A stretch of 64,000 bases of DNA from Pseudoips prasinana (Eukaryota; Arthropoda; Insecta; Lepidoptera; Nolidae): NCBI GenBank assembly GCA_951640165.1, contig OX621237.1, forward strand, positions 4,278,001 through 4,342,000. Direction: 5' to 3'. The position numbers were made by a program, and so were the translations under genes. This document shows positions 45,256-56,400 of this stretch, piece after piece; position 1 is the first letter of the stretch; the number at the start of each line of letters is the position of its first letter. The notes under the pieces were generated by a model. The model ran no database searches. It was not told where the DNA came from and saw only the letters and a program-made list of their open reading frames with translations.

Positions 45256-45544
45256 TAGAAATGGTGGCCTATCGTTAAGTGCGTTCTCTTCCCAGCAACC
45301 GTTACCTCTATTCACCGTTGAGACGGTCATGATAGAAATTGTACCAGGAAGAAATTATTTATTACATGATTAATTTGTTTCTGTCCCAGGACGAATCTTT
45401 GTTTGATGAGCACGATTATTTTTTCTGTTTCAAAAAAAAATTATAGCAACAAGCAAGGATATTAGCAAAAAGCTGCCTACATTCAGGCTGATACTATAAA
45501 ATTGTCTTTACAAGAAAATCCCATAATAAGTTTTTGAACCCAAG

Positions 45545-45850
45545 AACAGGGCACAGCGTTCATTCGCTCAAAGAGCAAACCGACTGGGGAAGTATTTCCA
45601 CCTTACAAAAGACAATCCTTAATAATAACATTAATAACTTTTAATGTTGTGTTTCTGCGTGTGACTAAGGTCGCCAGAGCTCATCGGGGTGGGGGGAAGG
45701 GTCAGTAACATTTGTTTGCTGACTATTTTAAAGGCCAGCAACGCACCCGTGACTCCATTGGTGTTGCGAGTGTACATGGGCGGCGGTGATCACTTTCCAT
45801 CAGGTGACAAGCTTGCTCGTTTGTCGCCCTGTGACATACAAAAAAAACTA
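45545..45850 (+). mobile_element. LINE 3' end (CGGCAACGCACTCG family)
   Basis: CGACTGGGGAAGTATTTCCA ... GGCCAGCAACGCACCCGTGA ... TCAGGTGACAAGCTTGCTCG ... ACATACAAAAAAAAC. Same order as 36335-36625. Confidence 0.75.
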
Positions 45851-45899
45851 CCTACGGTTTAATATGCTAACGCTAGCCTAAATCTATACTAAGCTCAAG

Positions 45900-46425
45900 T
45901 CTGACCCTGCATGGAGTACTGCTCTCATCTTTGGGACGGCTCCGCAAAGTATCAGCTAGACTCTTTGGACTCGATAGACAGACGTGCTCGCAGGATAATC
46001 GACGATAGAGACCTAACAAGTAAAAAGCTGCAAAACTTGGATCATCGGCGTCAGGTTGCAAGCTTATCGGTTTTTTACAGGCTGTTTCATGGAGAATGCG
46101 CTCAAGACCTCCATGAACTTATCCCTCCATCTCCCTTTTTTCATTGGACTACAAGGCGTCGGGAGGCTCTCCACCGCTATGTCGTTGACATCCCATTATG
46201 CCGTACGCAGCATTTTGCTTCCTATTTCATCATACGCACGGCTAAGCTGTGGAACAGCCTCCCAAACGTGTTTCCAGACTCATATAACATGGGTTTATTC
46301 AAGGTTAGAGTGAACAGGCATCTTATGGGTACGCGCGGTCCACCTCCGACCACATCTTCACTTACCATGAGATCGTGAGGTGAGATCGTGGTCAAGCGCA
46401 AACCCATTCTGCATAAAAAAAAACC
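45900..46425 (+). mobile_element. LINE C-terminal coding fragment with poly(A) end
   Basis: A 155-codon frame from 45911 reads MEYCSHLWDGSAKYQLDSLD ... RRARRIIDD ... VFYRLFHGECAQDLHELIPP ... TAKLWNSLPNVFPDSYNMGL FK, the region after the RT domain in many insect CR1/Jockey-type LINEs. Stop at 46378 and a poly(A)-like end (GCATAAAAAAAAACC) follow. 5'-truncated; the RT core is absent. Confidence 0.8.
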
Positions 46426-46916
46426 AGATCAAAGCTAGTTATTTCTTGGAATACTTGAAGTACATTTTAATTGTAAACAATTCGATAGCAATAGGGCAAC
46501 AGTAGCCTCAGTTCTTTTGTTGCATACAAATAGTAATTCCACTCTCATTCATTAATTTCAATATCTTTTCGAAGAATACCTTTCTAGTCTACTCACAGCT
46601 TTAAGCTTTCACTTGTATCCCTCGATCTATGCGAGTCATTCACTGATTTTGTCATTCATTCATAATTTTGCGGCAGACATTTTGGCACCAGATAATCTTT
46701 ATTGTTATCTAAAGTTTCATTAACATCTACTAGGATATTTTTTTCTCTAAAACTTTTGTAAATATGTGATCTGAAGTGTAAACTTTGCATTATGGTTTGA
46801 GACGGATTAGGGAAGTGCGTTTGGGTTGTTTTTTTAAGGCTTTGAGCTACCGATACTGTGTAGAAAAAAATTAAACAAGATTTTCTGTACTATTAGGAGA
46901 GCATTTCAAAATGGTA
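46426..46916. other. AT-rich intergenic, nothing recognised
   Basis: No gene or recognised repeat. Confidence 0.55.
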
Positions 46917-47032
46917 CAGACGCCAGCACAACAATTTCCCCAATTGAAAGTGAACCTTATGCATTTGTGATAAAGTTGAAAATCTATAAAAGAAATTAGA
47001 AAGATTGTGGTAGCTGGATGTGCTGGCGTCTG
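46917..47032 (+). mobile_element. MITE (CAGACGCCAGCAC family), slightly deleted
   Basis: 116 bp flanked by TA; CAGACGCCAGCACAACAATT start and GGATGTGCTGGCGTCTG end. Confidence 0.8.
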
Positions 47033-47140
47033 TACAAAGAGACAGTACGTACTACCAACCATAAAACGCTTATAGCCAGTTGCTCTCAATAGTCAGTAGA
47101 TAAGGGATTGAGGTTAAGCATTGGTTAAGCATAAGGAATT

Positions 47141-47600
47141 GACGGTCACCGTAGCCTAGTTGGTAGTGCTCCTGCCCACAAAGCTGGTGGTCCTGGGTTC
47201 GAATCCCGGTAAGTGCAAATATTTGTGTGATGAGCACGAATATTTGTTTCTGAGTCATGTTTTCTATGTATTTACCCCACCGATACACAAAAAACAAATG
47301 GATGGAATTTGTGTATTTGTTAATTGTGTTATTTGTAAAATTGTTTAGGTTGTTAATTGTATTGTATAGTTTAGTACTTTAGTTTAGTTTAGTATTGGTA
47401 AGTAGCCACGCTTGGCGTCCTATATTAAGTATTTTAATTTCTCTGCAAGTGATGTATTCTTAAGAGAAATAAAGAATCTTTAACCGTATTTAAGTATTTA
47501 TCTATCTATATAAGTATGTTTATCGTCGCCTGGTACATGCTTTGCTTAGTTTGGGGCTAGGATGATCTGTGTGACACCGTCCCGAGATATTATATTATTA
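47141..47600 (+). mobile_element. tRNA-derived SINE interrupted by a 211-bp retro-insertion
   Basis: SINE head 47141-47274 and tail 47486-47600, same family as 6038-6292. The interruption is described separately. Confidence 0.85.
47275..47485 (+). mobile_element. Short retro-inserted sequence with 7-bp target-site duplication
   Basis: GTATTTA occurs at 47268-47274 and 47486-47492 on either side. The insert ends with ...AGAGAAATAAAGAATCTTTAACC, resembling a transcript 3' end with a polyadenylation-type hexamer. Source unknown: processed transcript tail or an unrecognised SINE. Confidence 0.6.
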
Positions 47601-47604
47601 TTAT

Positions 47605-47675
47605 CTAGGCACACAGTCAATCAAAAGATGGGTTACCACCGAAGTGGTGTAATTTCTGAGCTCCTCTGTACTTTT
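47605..47675 (+). mobile_element. 5S-like SINE fragment
   Basis: AGTCAATCAAAAGATGGGTT ACCACCGAAGTGGTGTAATT TCTGAGCTCCTCTGTACTT parallels 24950-25010. Confidence 0.45.
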
Positions 47676-47676
47676 G

Positions 47677-47907
47677 ATGGGCCGGTTGGCGTGAGGGGCA
47701 GATACATGCTTTTGATGCCGCTGATTGTAGGTTCGGTTCCTACCCAGTTCAGATATTTGTGTGCATGAACATGTCCATTGAACATGTCGTGTGTAATTAA
47801 CTACATAAGTGTGTATTAAATCAAAGTAGTATATCAGTTGGTGTCCATAGTACAAGCTCTGCTTAGTTTGGGATCAGATGGCGGTGTGTGAATAATGTCT
47901 CAAGATA
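47677..47907 (+). mobile_element. tRNA-derived SINE (GGCGTGGTTGG family), diverged
   Basis: GGGCCGGTTGGCGTGAGGGG head, GTAGGTTCGGTTCCTACCC B box, tail GTTTGGGATCAGATGGCGGT. It follows a 5S-like SINE fragment (47605-47675). Confidence 0.7.
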
Positions 47908-48387
47908 ATCAAGATTAACTTGATGAATGTAGCAAAATACTCAACTATTTTGCCGGATTATTATAATAGCACATTTAAATTTTGTGATAGTCTTATAATT
48001 ACTCTTACTTTATTACACACTTCTCTTTCTTTCTTTAACTTGTCGGTCCCAGGTGTAATCAGTGTACAATATACATTGCTTCTTTAATTTAAAAACAAAT
48101 GAAACTCACTTGTTCGAAATTCGAACATTAAGGTTCTTTTGTCAAATACTATAAACATTAATATATACTAGTAAGATATTAATCTGTCAGTTTTGAAACT
48201 CAGTTTGTCAGTGTGTGAATAGTGTATTTTTGTTAAAATGAACATATTAGCTTTCTTCACTCCTTCTCCATATGAACTTCAGCTGTTTTTATAAGTAACC
48301 TTGTATAATTTATATATCTGTTGTCTTTAGTTAATGGACCAGAGGGCAAAGATGATATCATTCATCAAAACCAAAATATATTAATTA
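47908..48387. other. AT-rich intergenic, nothing recognised
   Basis: No gene or recognised repeat. Confidence 0.55.
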
Positions 48388-48515
48388 CTAGCAGTGCCCT
48401 GCGGTTTTGCCCGCGTTAAACTTTATAAATATATTATTTGTTAATCCAGTGTGTCAGCTAACTCCATAACAAATTTTATTAAAATCGCTCCAGCCGTTTA
48501 GACGTGAAACTTGTT
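48388..48515 (-). mobile_element. Helitron 3' terminal fragment
   Basis: CTAG at 48388-48391, then AGTGCCCTGCGGTTTTGCCCG (hairpin), then a body with AAATCGCTCCAGCCGTTTA-type sequence; truncated internally. Confidence 0.5.
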
Positions 48516-48774
48516 CTACTTGTTCCAAACTTAATACTCAAATTTGGAACAATTTTCTCTGACCACGCAATATTTGGTTACAAAATGTTTGCTTCATAAA
48601 TTAATATCATGATTAACTAAATTTTTTCATATGATTCTTCTATTTGCCCATTAAGTTTAGCGTTCGATTTAATTAAAAGATGGCATTATCTACGCCAACC
48701 ATTGCTCATAACACACATATAAACAACTTCGTTTTACTGTTACGTTCAACCCTAATTTTTTTTTTTTATAGCAG

Positions 48775-49605
48775 ATTGCGACAAACGAGTAAGTGGGTCA
48801 CCGCCGCCCATGGACACTCGCAACACCAAAGGAGTCGTTGGTGCGTTGCCGGCCTTTAAGAGTCAGCAAACGAGTGTTGCTGATCAATGAGCTCTGGCGA
48901 ACCCACAGTTGAAAATCAGCGCTACAGTCATCTGTGGCAGAATGCTGTGCTGTGGCCTTTTAGTCACTAAGATGCTTAGTATGGGTACCACATTGAATAG
49001 GTGCGTAAAATTATTGATATTAGATAAATGTATTAATTATTATTTATAAGTATTAAACTATGTATGTATTCGTCTATGTGCTGTACCCTATTATTTATAT
49101 ATATACCTTATGTGTCTAATAAATATATGTGGAGGCAAGACGGCTTGAAGGCTCTTCACCACAACTCATCCTCTTATAATTTCATGGGTAGGTGAGGGCG
49201 GAACAGAAATAAATTACTTCAAATCACAATCAACGTAATTCACAAGAATCACGATTTAATTAGATGTTTAGTGATTGCTACAATGTAAAATCAATCAAAT
49301 GAAATCTTAAAATATCGTGATGGCGAAGATTCTCAGCGATTCGTCACAAGCGTGGTGCGCGGGCGCCGTCTCGTTCAAAAGTGACTTCAAGATGGCCGCC
49401 CACACTATCATCGACAATGACGCTTCGCTAGGTTGACATTGACAGTCCTGTCAACCTGACGTTTGACTTAAACGCCGTCATATATATTCTTTCTTCATTC
49501 TTACTCACACGCAGAAACACAACATTAAAATTATTGTCTTCTGTAAGGTACTTCCCCAGTGGGGCTGCTCTTCGACCGAATGAACACTGTGCCCTACCTC
49601 TCTTA
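48775..49605 (-). mobile_element. LINE 3' end split by a ~600-bp insertion
   Basis: 48775-48902 (CCGCCGCCCATGGACACTCG CAACACC ... GAGCTCTGGCG) and 49497-49605 (ACTCACACGCAGAAACACAA ... CTTCCCCAGTGGGGCTGCTC) are adjacent in the copies at 36.4 and 45.6 kb. The material between is a different repeat (48905-49495). Confidence 0.65.
48905..49495. repeat. Insertion with repeat shared with 39.6 kb
   Basis: CAGTTGAAAATCAGCGCTAC AGTCATCTGTGGCAGAATGC ... GGGTACCACATTGAATAGGT is shared with 39640-39735; the remainder (49140-49495, relatively GC-rich) is not recognised. Confidence 0.5.
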
Positions 49606-49887
49606 AATTTAATATAAAATGGTACTTCTCTGGCTGTATAGAAAATTGCTCACGCGTGATCATCGAGTTGAGCGACAAAATTAATTGGCTAAAGCCGTAA
49701 TAAAGTTTGATGGTGACGACACAATAGCGTATTAAAGCCGGATTAGTTCCCGCTGGGACCAATTTTTCGCTTGTGAGACCATGAGTTTGTGTACAATTTG
49801 GATCAATTCCTATTAGAATAGAATCGTTTGTCTACAAACGATATTATGTCTACATAATAAAAATAATATTGAATTCTTACCTTAATA

Positions 49888-50133
49888 TAATAATAAATAT
49901 CTAGGGACAATGTCACACAGATCATCCTAACCCCAAACTAAGCAAAGCTTGTACTATGGGTACCAGGAGACGATATACATACTTTAGATAAATACTTAAA
50001 TACCTAGAAAACATCCATGACTCAGAAACAAATGTTCGTGCTCATCACACAAATATTTGCACTTACCGGGATTCGAACCCAGGACCACCCGCTTCGTAGG
50101 CAGGAGCACTACCAACTAGGCTACGGTGACCGT
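49888..50133 (-). mobile_element. tRNA-derived SINE (GACGGTCACCGTAGCC family)
   Basis: Minus-strand full-length copy: (TAATAAATAT) tail at left, GGGATTCGAACCCAGGACCA (B box complement) and ACTAGGCTACGGTGACC at right. Confidence 0.87.
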
Positions 50134-50214
50134 ATAAACAGAACCATTCAGACAAGATGTAGTAAAATATAGATTAAACTATAAATTTCGATAATTAAAC
50201 CTTAACATGGTGTC

Positions 50215-50405
50215 TTTGACAATAATTTAATAGGTAGCTAAATATCATTACTATTAAGAAATTAATTTTAAAAAGTTTTTAACAGGCCGTGTCCCAAATA
50301 TGTATATGTAACTAGAAATAATTATGTATACTTAACTATATTATTACAAACATATTCTGACTATTTACAAGCGCTTTTTTGAAGTCTACGTGAACAAAAA
50401 CCTTT
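50215..50405 (-). repeat. Dispersed repeat (GCGCTTGTAAATAGTCAGAAC family)
   Basis: AGGTAGCTAAATATCATTAC ... ACTAGAAATAATTATGTATA ... TCTGACTATTTACAAGCGCT. Confidence 0.6.
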
Positions 50406-51003
50406 TTAGGGTTCCGTAGCCAAATGGCAAAAACCCTTATAGATTCGTCATGTCTGTCTGTCTGTCTGTCCGTCCGTATGTCACAGCCACTTTTTTCCGA
50501 AACTATACGAGCTGTACTACTGAAACTTTGTAAGTAGATGTATTCTGTGAACCGCATTAAGATTTTTACACAAAAATAGAAAAAGAACAATTATTTTGGG
50601 GGGTCGCCATACATAGAACTGAAACCCAAAAATATTTTTTCATCGTGCCCATACATGTGGGGTGTCTATGGATAGGTCTTCAAAAATTATATTGAGGTTC
50701 CTTATACCATCTTTTTCTAAACTGAACAGTTTGCGCGAGAGACACTTCCAAAGTGGTAAAATGAGTGTCCCCCCCCCCCTCTCTAACTTCTAAAATACGA
50801 GAATGACAAAACTAAAAAAAAAAATATCTGATGTACATTACCATAGAAACTTACAACGAAAATTGGTTTGAACGAGATCTAGCAAGTAGTTTTTTTTTAA
50901 TACGTCATAAACCGCAATTTGCTTTCATTTAATCAACTGAAATACTTGCTGATACGGAACCCTTCATGTGCGAGTCCGACTCGCACTTGGCCGATTTTTA
51001 TTT
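50405..51003 (+). repeat. Dispersed repeat with GGGTTCCGTA and CGGCCAAGTGCGAG ends
   Basis: Left TTTTTAGGGTTCCGTAGCCA, then (TGTC)n; right TACGGAACCCTTCATGTGCG AGTCCGACTCGCACTTGGCC G. About 600 bp. The same termini bracket 24262-24832. Confidence 0.65.
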
Positions 51004-51214
51004 TATTTATTTTAGACGCAACATTATCTAGTTGCCTACGAAATCTCGTTAGGGATATCTTTAATTGCCTCGTTGGTCTAGCTGTACCGCTAGCAAATAA
51101 AACTACAAACTAAGTACCCGCGTCGATGGACACCTCCATTGGTTTTGAACATCGGCTCTGGGAGATTACTGATAGGGAGATGCGTGAGAGGGGTAAGGTT
51201 TAGGGATTGTTTTG

Positions 51215-51650
51215 CGCAACTATCTACGTTATGTTCGGAGAGGGCATTTCATCGATACGAATTTCCACGTTAATATCGGCCCTACCCCTCGGGGCTGCGG
51301 TGGCAGTATGAGAAGTGTCCTCAACTGCCGCCACGTGTATGCAGCCCCGGGAAGACAGCGAACTGTTTGTGGCGCAGTCGCTGTGTACGGCAGGAGTCGG
51401 CAAATGGGGAGGGCAACCCACAGTCCTCCCCGGGTGCGTGTCCCAACCATCTGGGACACGGCGCAAAAGAGGGGCACCGGAGCAGCATACCCGCGTTCCC
51501 GGGGCTCCCCCTATCAGGCGCCAGAAGAAGTCCACGGCAGGTTAGGTTTAGTCGGTGCGAGTCCGACATACCCACCCGCAGACACTCTTTGCGGGTGGCA
51601 TGCATTAGCATCCCCCCTACCTTATCAAAAAAAAAAAGAAAAAAATATTG
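51215..51650 (+). mobile_element. Poly(A)-tailed non-LTR element/SINE
   Basis: GC-rich block with CCCCGGGAAGACAGCGAACT, GGGGCACCGGAGCAGCATAC, GGTGCGAGTCCGACATACCC and a poly(A) run (51629-51647). Overlapping open frames on both strands are by-products of high GC. It may be the 3' end of a larger LINE. Confidence 0.65.
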
Positions 51651-52242
51651 GCCCTGTCGCCTATTTAGTTCGCAATCTTATTTGCTAGATCAGCTTCCGC
51701 TCGCCTCTATATCCGGTGAAACAGTTAAATTATCCAATGCTATCCTAAAATAAAAGATTTCAGGCGCCAAATCTTCATATTATGCTAGTCCATTAATCGG
51801 TTCAACGATTGCAATGTTAAATGTTTACATGTTATGTTTTTATACGTAAATAATAATAAAATCGAGGTAAAATGGAGAAAATTTTCACAAATGTGGTTTA
51901 TAAATACACATCTAAGTAATTCCAATTTCATATAATCCAATAATTCGAAATTTGGTTACCAACTAATTGTATATGAAAAATGAGTTGGCTCTAGTACAAG
52001 TCCTTGCGGAACACCCTGGATAGTGTGTGGCCACGAGATAGATATAATGATTGTTGTCTATGTTTGAGGGGCTTTAGGTATGGTTAATCTGAAAAAGTAT
52101 TACGTGCTAATTCAACTTTACGCGAGATATCCCAATATAACAAATCTACTAAGAATATTCAATTACAGAGAGATGGAAATACAGTATGTAGTTCTTCTGG
52201 TTGCGTTCTGATACAAACGTGTCGAAACGTGTAAGTTCCCGT
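51651..52242. other. AT-rich intergenic, nothing recognised
   Basis: Short frames only. Confidence 0.5.
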
Positions 52243-52514
52243 GTAAGTTATCACAGCTCCTCCCCCGTAGGTGATAGCGTGATAATATGTAGCCTATATG
52301 TTGACCATACCTCTTAGTAATATTCATGCAAAAGAAGTATATCCATGCAGTACTTTTTGAGTTTAGCCCGGACATACATACAAACAATGAGGCAAAATTC
52401 TAAAAACAATATTTTTGGCTTTGATATCTATTGTAGATCTCGCCCCAAGTATCATTTAAAAAAAACATTCAATGTACAGTTTTGACTTTCCTACGTTTTT
52501 ATAAAACGTATAGA
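52243..52514 (-). mobile_element. Helitron copy lacking its 3' terminus
   Basis: 5' TC end at 52514 and body as in the other copies (GACATACATACAAACA, CATCACCTACG-type segment), but the hairpin and CTAG end are absent on the left. Confidence 0.65.
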
Positions 52515-52934
52515 TGTTATATATTCTCATTAATAAATGAAAATCAATACGAACAATTCCAAACCATCAAGCATTATGTATAAGATTCTATAACAAACTT
52601 CCCAATGATATTAGAGAATTATCTACGAATAAGTTTAAGAATATAAAAGAATTATTAAAGACAAATTGTGTAGTAGGGCACATTAAAAATTTCTGATTAT
52701 TTAAGTGATAAAAGTGCTTGGGATTGTGTTGTTCTGAGTAAACACACATTATTGTAATTAATCTTAAGTATATTTTATTTTAAAAAGTATTCCTACTGAG
52801 TTTTCTGGCAGTGTTTCTCAGTAGCTGCCACGTCATGCACGGTATGGTAAAAAATATATGACGATTCCACATAAATGTAAAATTCTTTCGGAATAAATAA
52901 TTTCAGACTTAGACTATACATATATATTACACTA

Positions 52935-52995
52935 TATATATTACAGTTGTCTGGTTGGCAAAGCACAGGCTTTGCCTAGTTTGGGATCACCGTTT
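52935..52995 (+). mobile_element. SINE tail fragment
   Basis: CAGTTGTCTGGTTGGCAAAG ... GCCTAGTTTGGGATCACCG. Confidence 0.45.
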
Positions 52996-53135
52996 TATAA
53001 TTTTATAGTTTTAGGAATTTTATACAAACATCCAAAGCGGTACAAGTACAACGTATTTAATTATAAGTTGGTGACAGAAGTTATGAAGTGAATTGTTGAA
53101 AGTAAATTAAAAAACGACAATATGATGATATGATA

Positions 53136-53141
53136 TTTATT
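53136..53141 (-). terminator. Candidate polyadenylation signal AATAAA of the cathepsin-like gene
   Basis: AATAAA on the minus strand, about 130 nt 3' of the TAA stop. It is one of few canonical hexamers close downstream. The AT-rich background makes chance matches possible. Confidence 0.45.
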
Positions 53142-53270
53142 AACTCAACATGAAATATACTTACAGAAATAAGAATTATTTGCTTTAATAAGTCTGGACT
53201 AAGAAAACTTGTCCAAAATGTAGGTCAAATATTAAAATTAAAAATCAATAACTGTTTCATAAATTGTGCC

Positions 53271-53416
53271 TTAAGCAACAATTGATGAAGCCATAATTTC
53301 GTTCATCAAACCGCAGGAAGTTTTGCCTTCACCTCGTTCCACTCTGAAGTAGCCTTGTTCACCCCACCCTTCACCCCAAGAATTTTTAATTAGCCAGTAG
53401 TCTGTACCGGAGTCAT
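53271..53416 (-). CDS. Cathepsin-like gene exon 6 (catalytic Asn, C terminus)
   Basis: 146 nt after a TTTCAG acceptor. It codes [20 protein letters not shown] (Asn297) and the C-terminal [17 protein letters not shown], then TAA at 53271-53273. The junction with exon 5 restores Asp286. Confidence 0.93.
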
Positions 53417-56400
53417 CTGAAACAAACACACCCTTGACAGTATAGACCACCTCCACGTTTGTATTCATTAATAAATTAGTACCACTCATATATTTTAATT
53501 TAACTAGCTGTTCCGGCGAACTTCGTACTGCCATATTATTTTGACAAATAAACTACTCCTCACAGTCTTCTGTCTCATTCACACTTTCCTGACTATAAAC
53601 TAACTGACTCAAAGATCACGAGGACATAGAGAGGGACCGGAAGGCTCTGGCGGTCAGGAGAAATATGCATGCACTGGTTCGCACGATGCTCAAAAGAAGA
53701 TAAAATAACGATTTTTAAATTATACGGTCAGTCACTCGACACAAGCGGGTGAATGTGTCCTGTGGGTGAGGTATAGTCAGCGCACGTGTAGAGCCCTGCG
53801 TACAACAATAGTTTTAGAATGTTGTTGGGATTACCATACCATACCATACCATTATATATATTAGGTCTTTACCTATGAAATTGCCGTTCTGCAGTACTGG
53901 CCATTTCAAATCAAAATAATTTTTGTTTGGCTAAGAATTCTAATTTCAAATTAATTTTATTTTAAAAACATGGATTCTTTTTTCCAAAAGTAGTCATTTC
54001 TTTATTGATTAGTGTTACATTTTCATCGCATTTCAATCTTTTTCGTCATCATGGATACGTTAAAAATTCGAGTAATTATGGAATATGAGTACCGTCGTGG
54101 CAGCAACGCGGCACAAGCGGCACGCAACATCAACGACGTTTACGGAGCTAACACTACAAACCAACGCACCACCTGTTATTGGTTTGCTCGCTTCCGTTCT
54201 GGAAATTTCGACCTGAAAAATGAACCTCGCGGTCGTCCGAAGACTTTGGTCGACAATGACGAATTAAAGGCGGTTGTGGAAGCTGATGATACACAATCTA
54301 CGGCTGAATTAGCAGCAGCTTTCGACGTTAGCGTCAAAACAATATTGGTCCATTTGCGTCAAATTGGCAAGGTAAAAAAGCTTGACAAATGGGTGCCCCA
54401 CGAACTCAATGATCGCCAGCGCGAAGTACGCGTCGAGACGTGCCTTGCACTGCTCAACAGACACACAAATGAAGGAATTTTGAACCGCATTGTTACCTGC
54501 GATGAAAAATGGATTCTGTTTGATAACCGCAAGCGCTCAGCAAGTTGGTTGGATCCTGGTTCAGCACCTAAACAAGGCCTAAACGAAAACTTACCCCTAG
54601 AAAAGTGATGGTCACTGTTTGGTGGTCTAGCGCCGGTGTGATTCATCACAGCTTCTTACCAAACGGGGTGAGCATTACTGCAGATGTGTACTGTGAAGAA
54701 CTGAGCACAATGATGGAGAAGCTGGCGCATCTCCAACCAGCATTGGTCAATCGCTCGTCTCCGCTGCTCCTGCACGACAACGCGCGACCTCATACTGCAC
54801 AGCAGACGGTCTCCAAGTTGCAAGAACTGGGGTTGGAAGCTCTCCGTCATCCGCCCTACTCACCAGACCTTGCGCCTACAGACTACTACTTTTTCCAGAA
54901 TTTGGATAACTTCTTGGCGGGAAAAAAATTCAATACCCGAGAGGCAGTACAAAATGCCTTTGAAGAATTTGTTGCCTCCCGTCCAGCTGATTTCTTTAAG
55001 AAGGGCATCAATAAACTGCCACTGCGATGGCAAAGATGCATTGATTGCATGGGTGATTACTTCGATTAATACAAATAAAAAAAATTCATGAAAAAAATTC
55101 GTTTAAATTTTTTCATACAAAACGGCAATTTCATAGGTAAAGACCTATTATGTATATATAATGTTGCCGATTTTGGTACCAAAAGATATATGCGTTCTGC
55201 ACATATTCAGGTTATATAATGCCTTATAATGTCAATATATTCAAAATATGGAATCACTTATTGGCGATCACCCATCTGTAGACTACTACGTCTAGGAGCA
55301 TAATTTCCTCGATCACATACAGACCTATTAGGGCAGCTTCTCAAAACTATTTGGTTAAAAGCGCCACGAATTTCCTCAAAATATGTTGTTATTAATTTTA
55401 CCTGTGCCATATCCAACAAGAAGAACTCCATGATCTAGGTGTCCGGTGAAACAATCACTGCCGAGCACCCCTGACTGGTAAGTGTGAAGTTTACGAGATT
55501 CAAGACCTGAAACAAAATACAACGTTGCATATAGAAGACAAATTATTGATACAAAAAAAAAACACAACCATTCCTCTTATGTGGGGAGTCAGCATAATTG
55601 AATTCTTATAAACACCCCTTTTCTAAAAACAGCTGGTGTCGAAAAAACAATCATTTCACGGTGTCGGGAGATCGAGACCCTACCGGGTAAGACAGCATGA
55701 GGTGAGGCCCAGCAGGAGCCGATCTACATACAACTGACACCGAGTCAGTGGAAGGGGGCCCCCGGAGGCTGTACCAGTCAGCCGTGGACATTTAGGTTGA
55801 GGACGTCCGCTGTGGTAAAACACACAAGTCACAAATTACATCCAGATGGACACAAAGTACATCCAGACTCAGGACAATTATTTACACATTTTGTAATGAA
55901 AATTTGTTTGCTGATGATGGTAAAACATAGAGATACTATTACTGAACACAATGAAAATATATTTACTATCTATGTTTATACAAATGAATTGAATTGAATT
56001 TGTGGGTCACGCAAATCGTTGTCCTGTGCGGGTATCGAACCCGGGACCCGAAGTGGCGATTTTCTTAAGCGCTATATTAGCGGCATGATACCGAACAAGG
56101 GTGGTGTTACACTCTACATCTTAAAGAGCATATAAAACATGATCGTTGACGAAACCAAAAAGTTACCGATGGAGATAGGTCCTTGTTGGACTAGCAGCTG
56201 TTTCAGCTTCTCTTGAGAACGTAAGTCGTACGAGTAACAGTCAATTAGCTCGACTTCCACTTGGGCCTCGTCGAATTTGCACGTGTCGTCTACACCTTCG
56301 TATGGATAGTTAGTCTCAGATTCAATTCCTCCTATATTTATAAGGTTGCTGAAAACCAAAAAAAATGGGAAAATAACTTGATAAAAATATTACTACTATT

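Larger units (their letters stand above)
44561..45374. repeat. Inverted duplication (~245-bp arms) enclosing MITEs and a SINE
   Basis: ATTAATCATGTAAT at 44561 and its complement ending at 45374 start two arms that share GACGGTCATGA/TCATGACCGTC, GGTGAATAGAGGTAACGGTT, AGAACGCACTAAACGATAGG and then a MITE in each arm. The right arm was later split by the SINE at 44961-45181. The spacer is about 120 bp. Confidence 0.8.

Noticed and set aside
51215..51650. Several overlapping 80-158-codon frames on both strands as genes
   Set aside because: All lie in a GC-rich, poly(A)-ended repeat also found at 56.7-57.0 kb; the frames overlap on both strands and have no domains.
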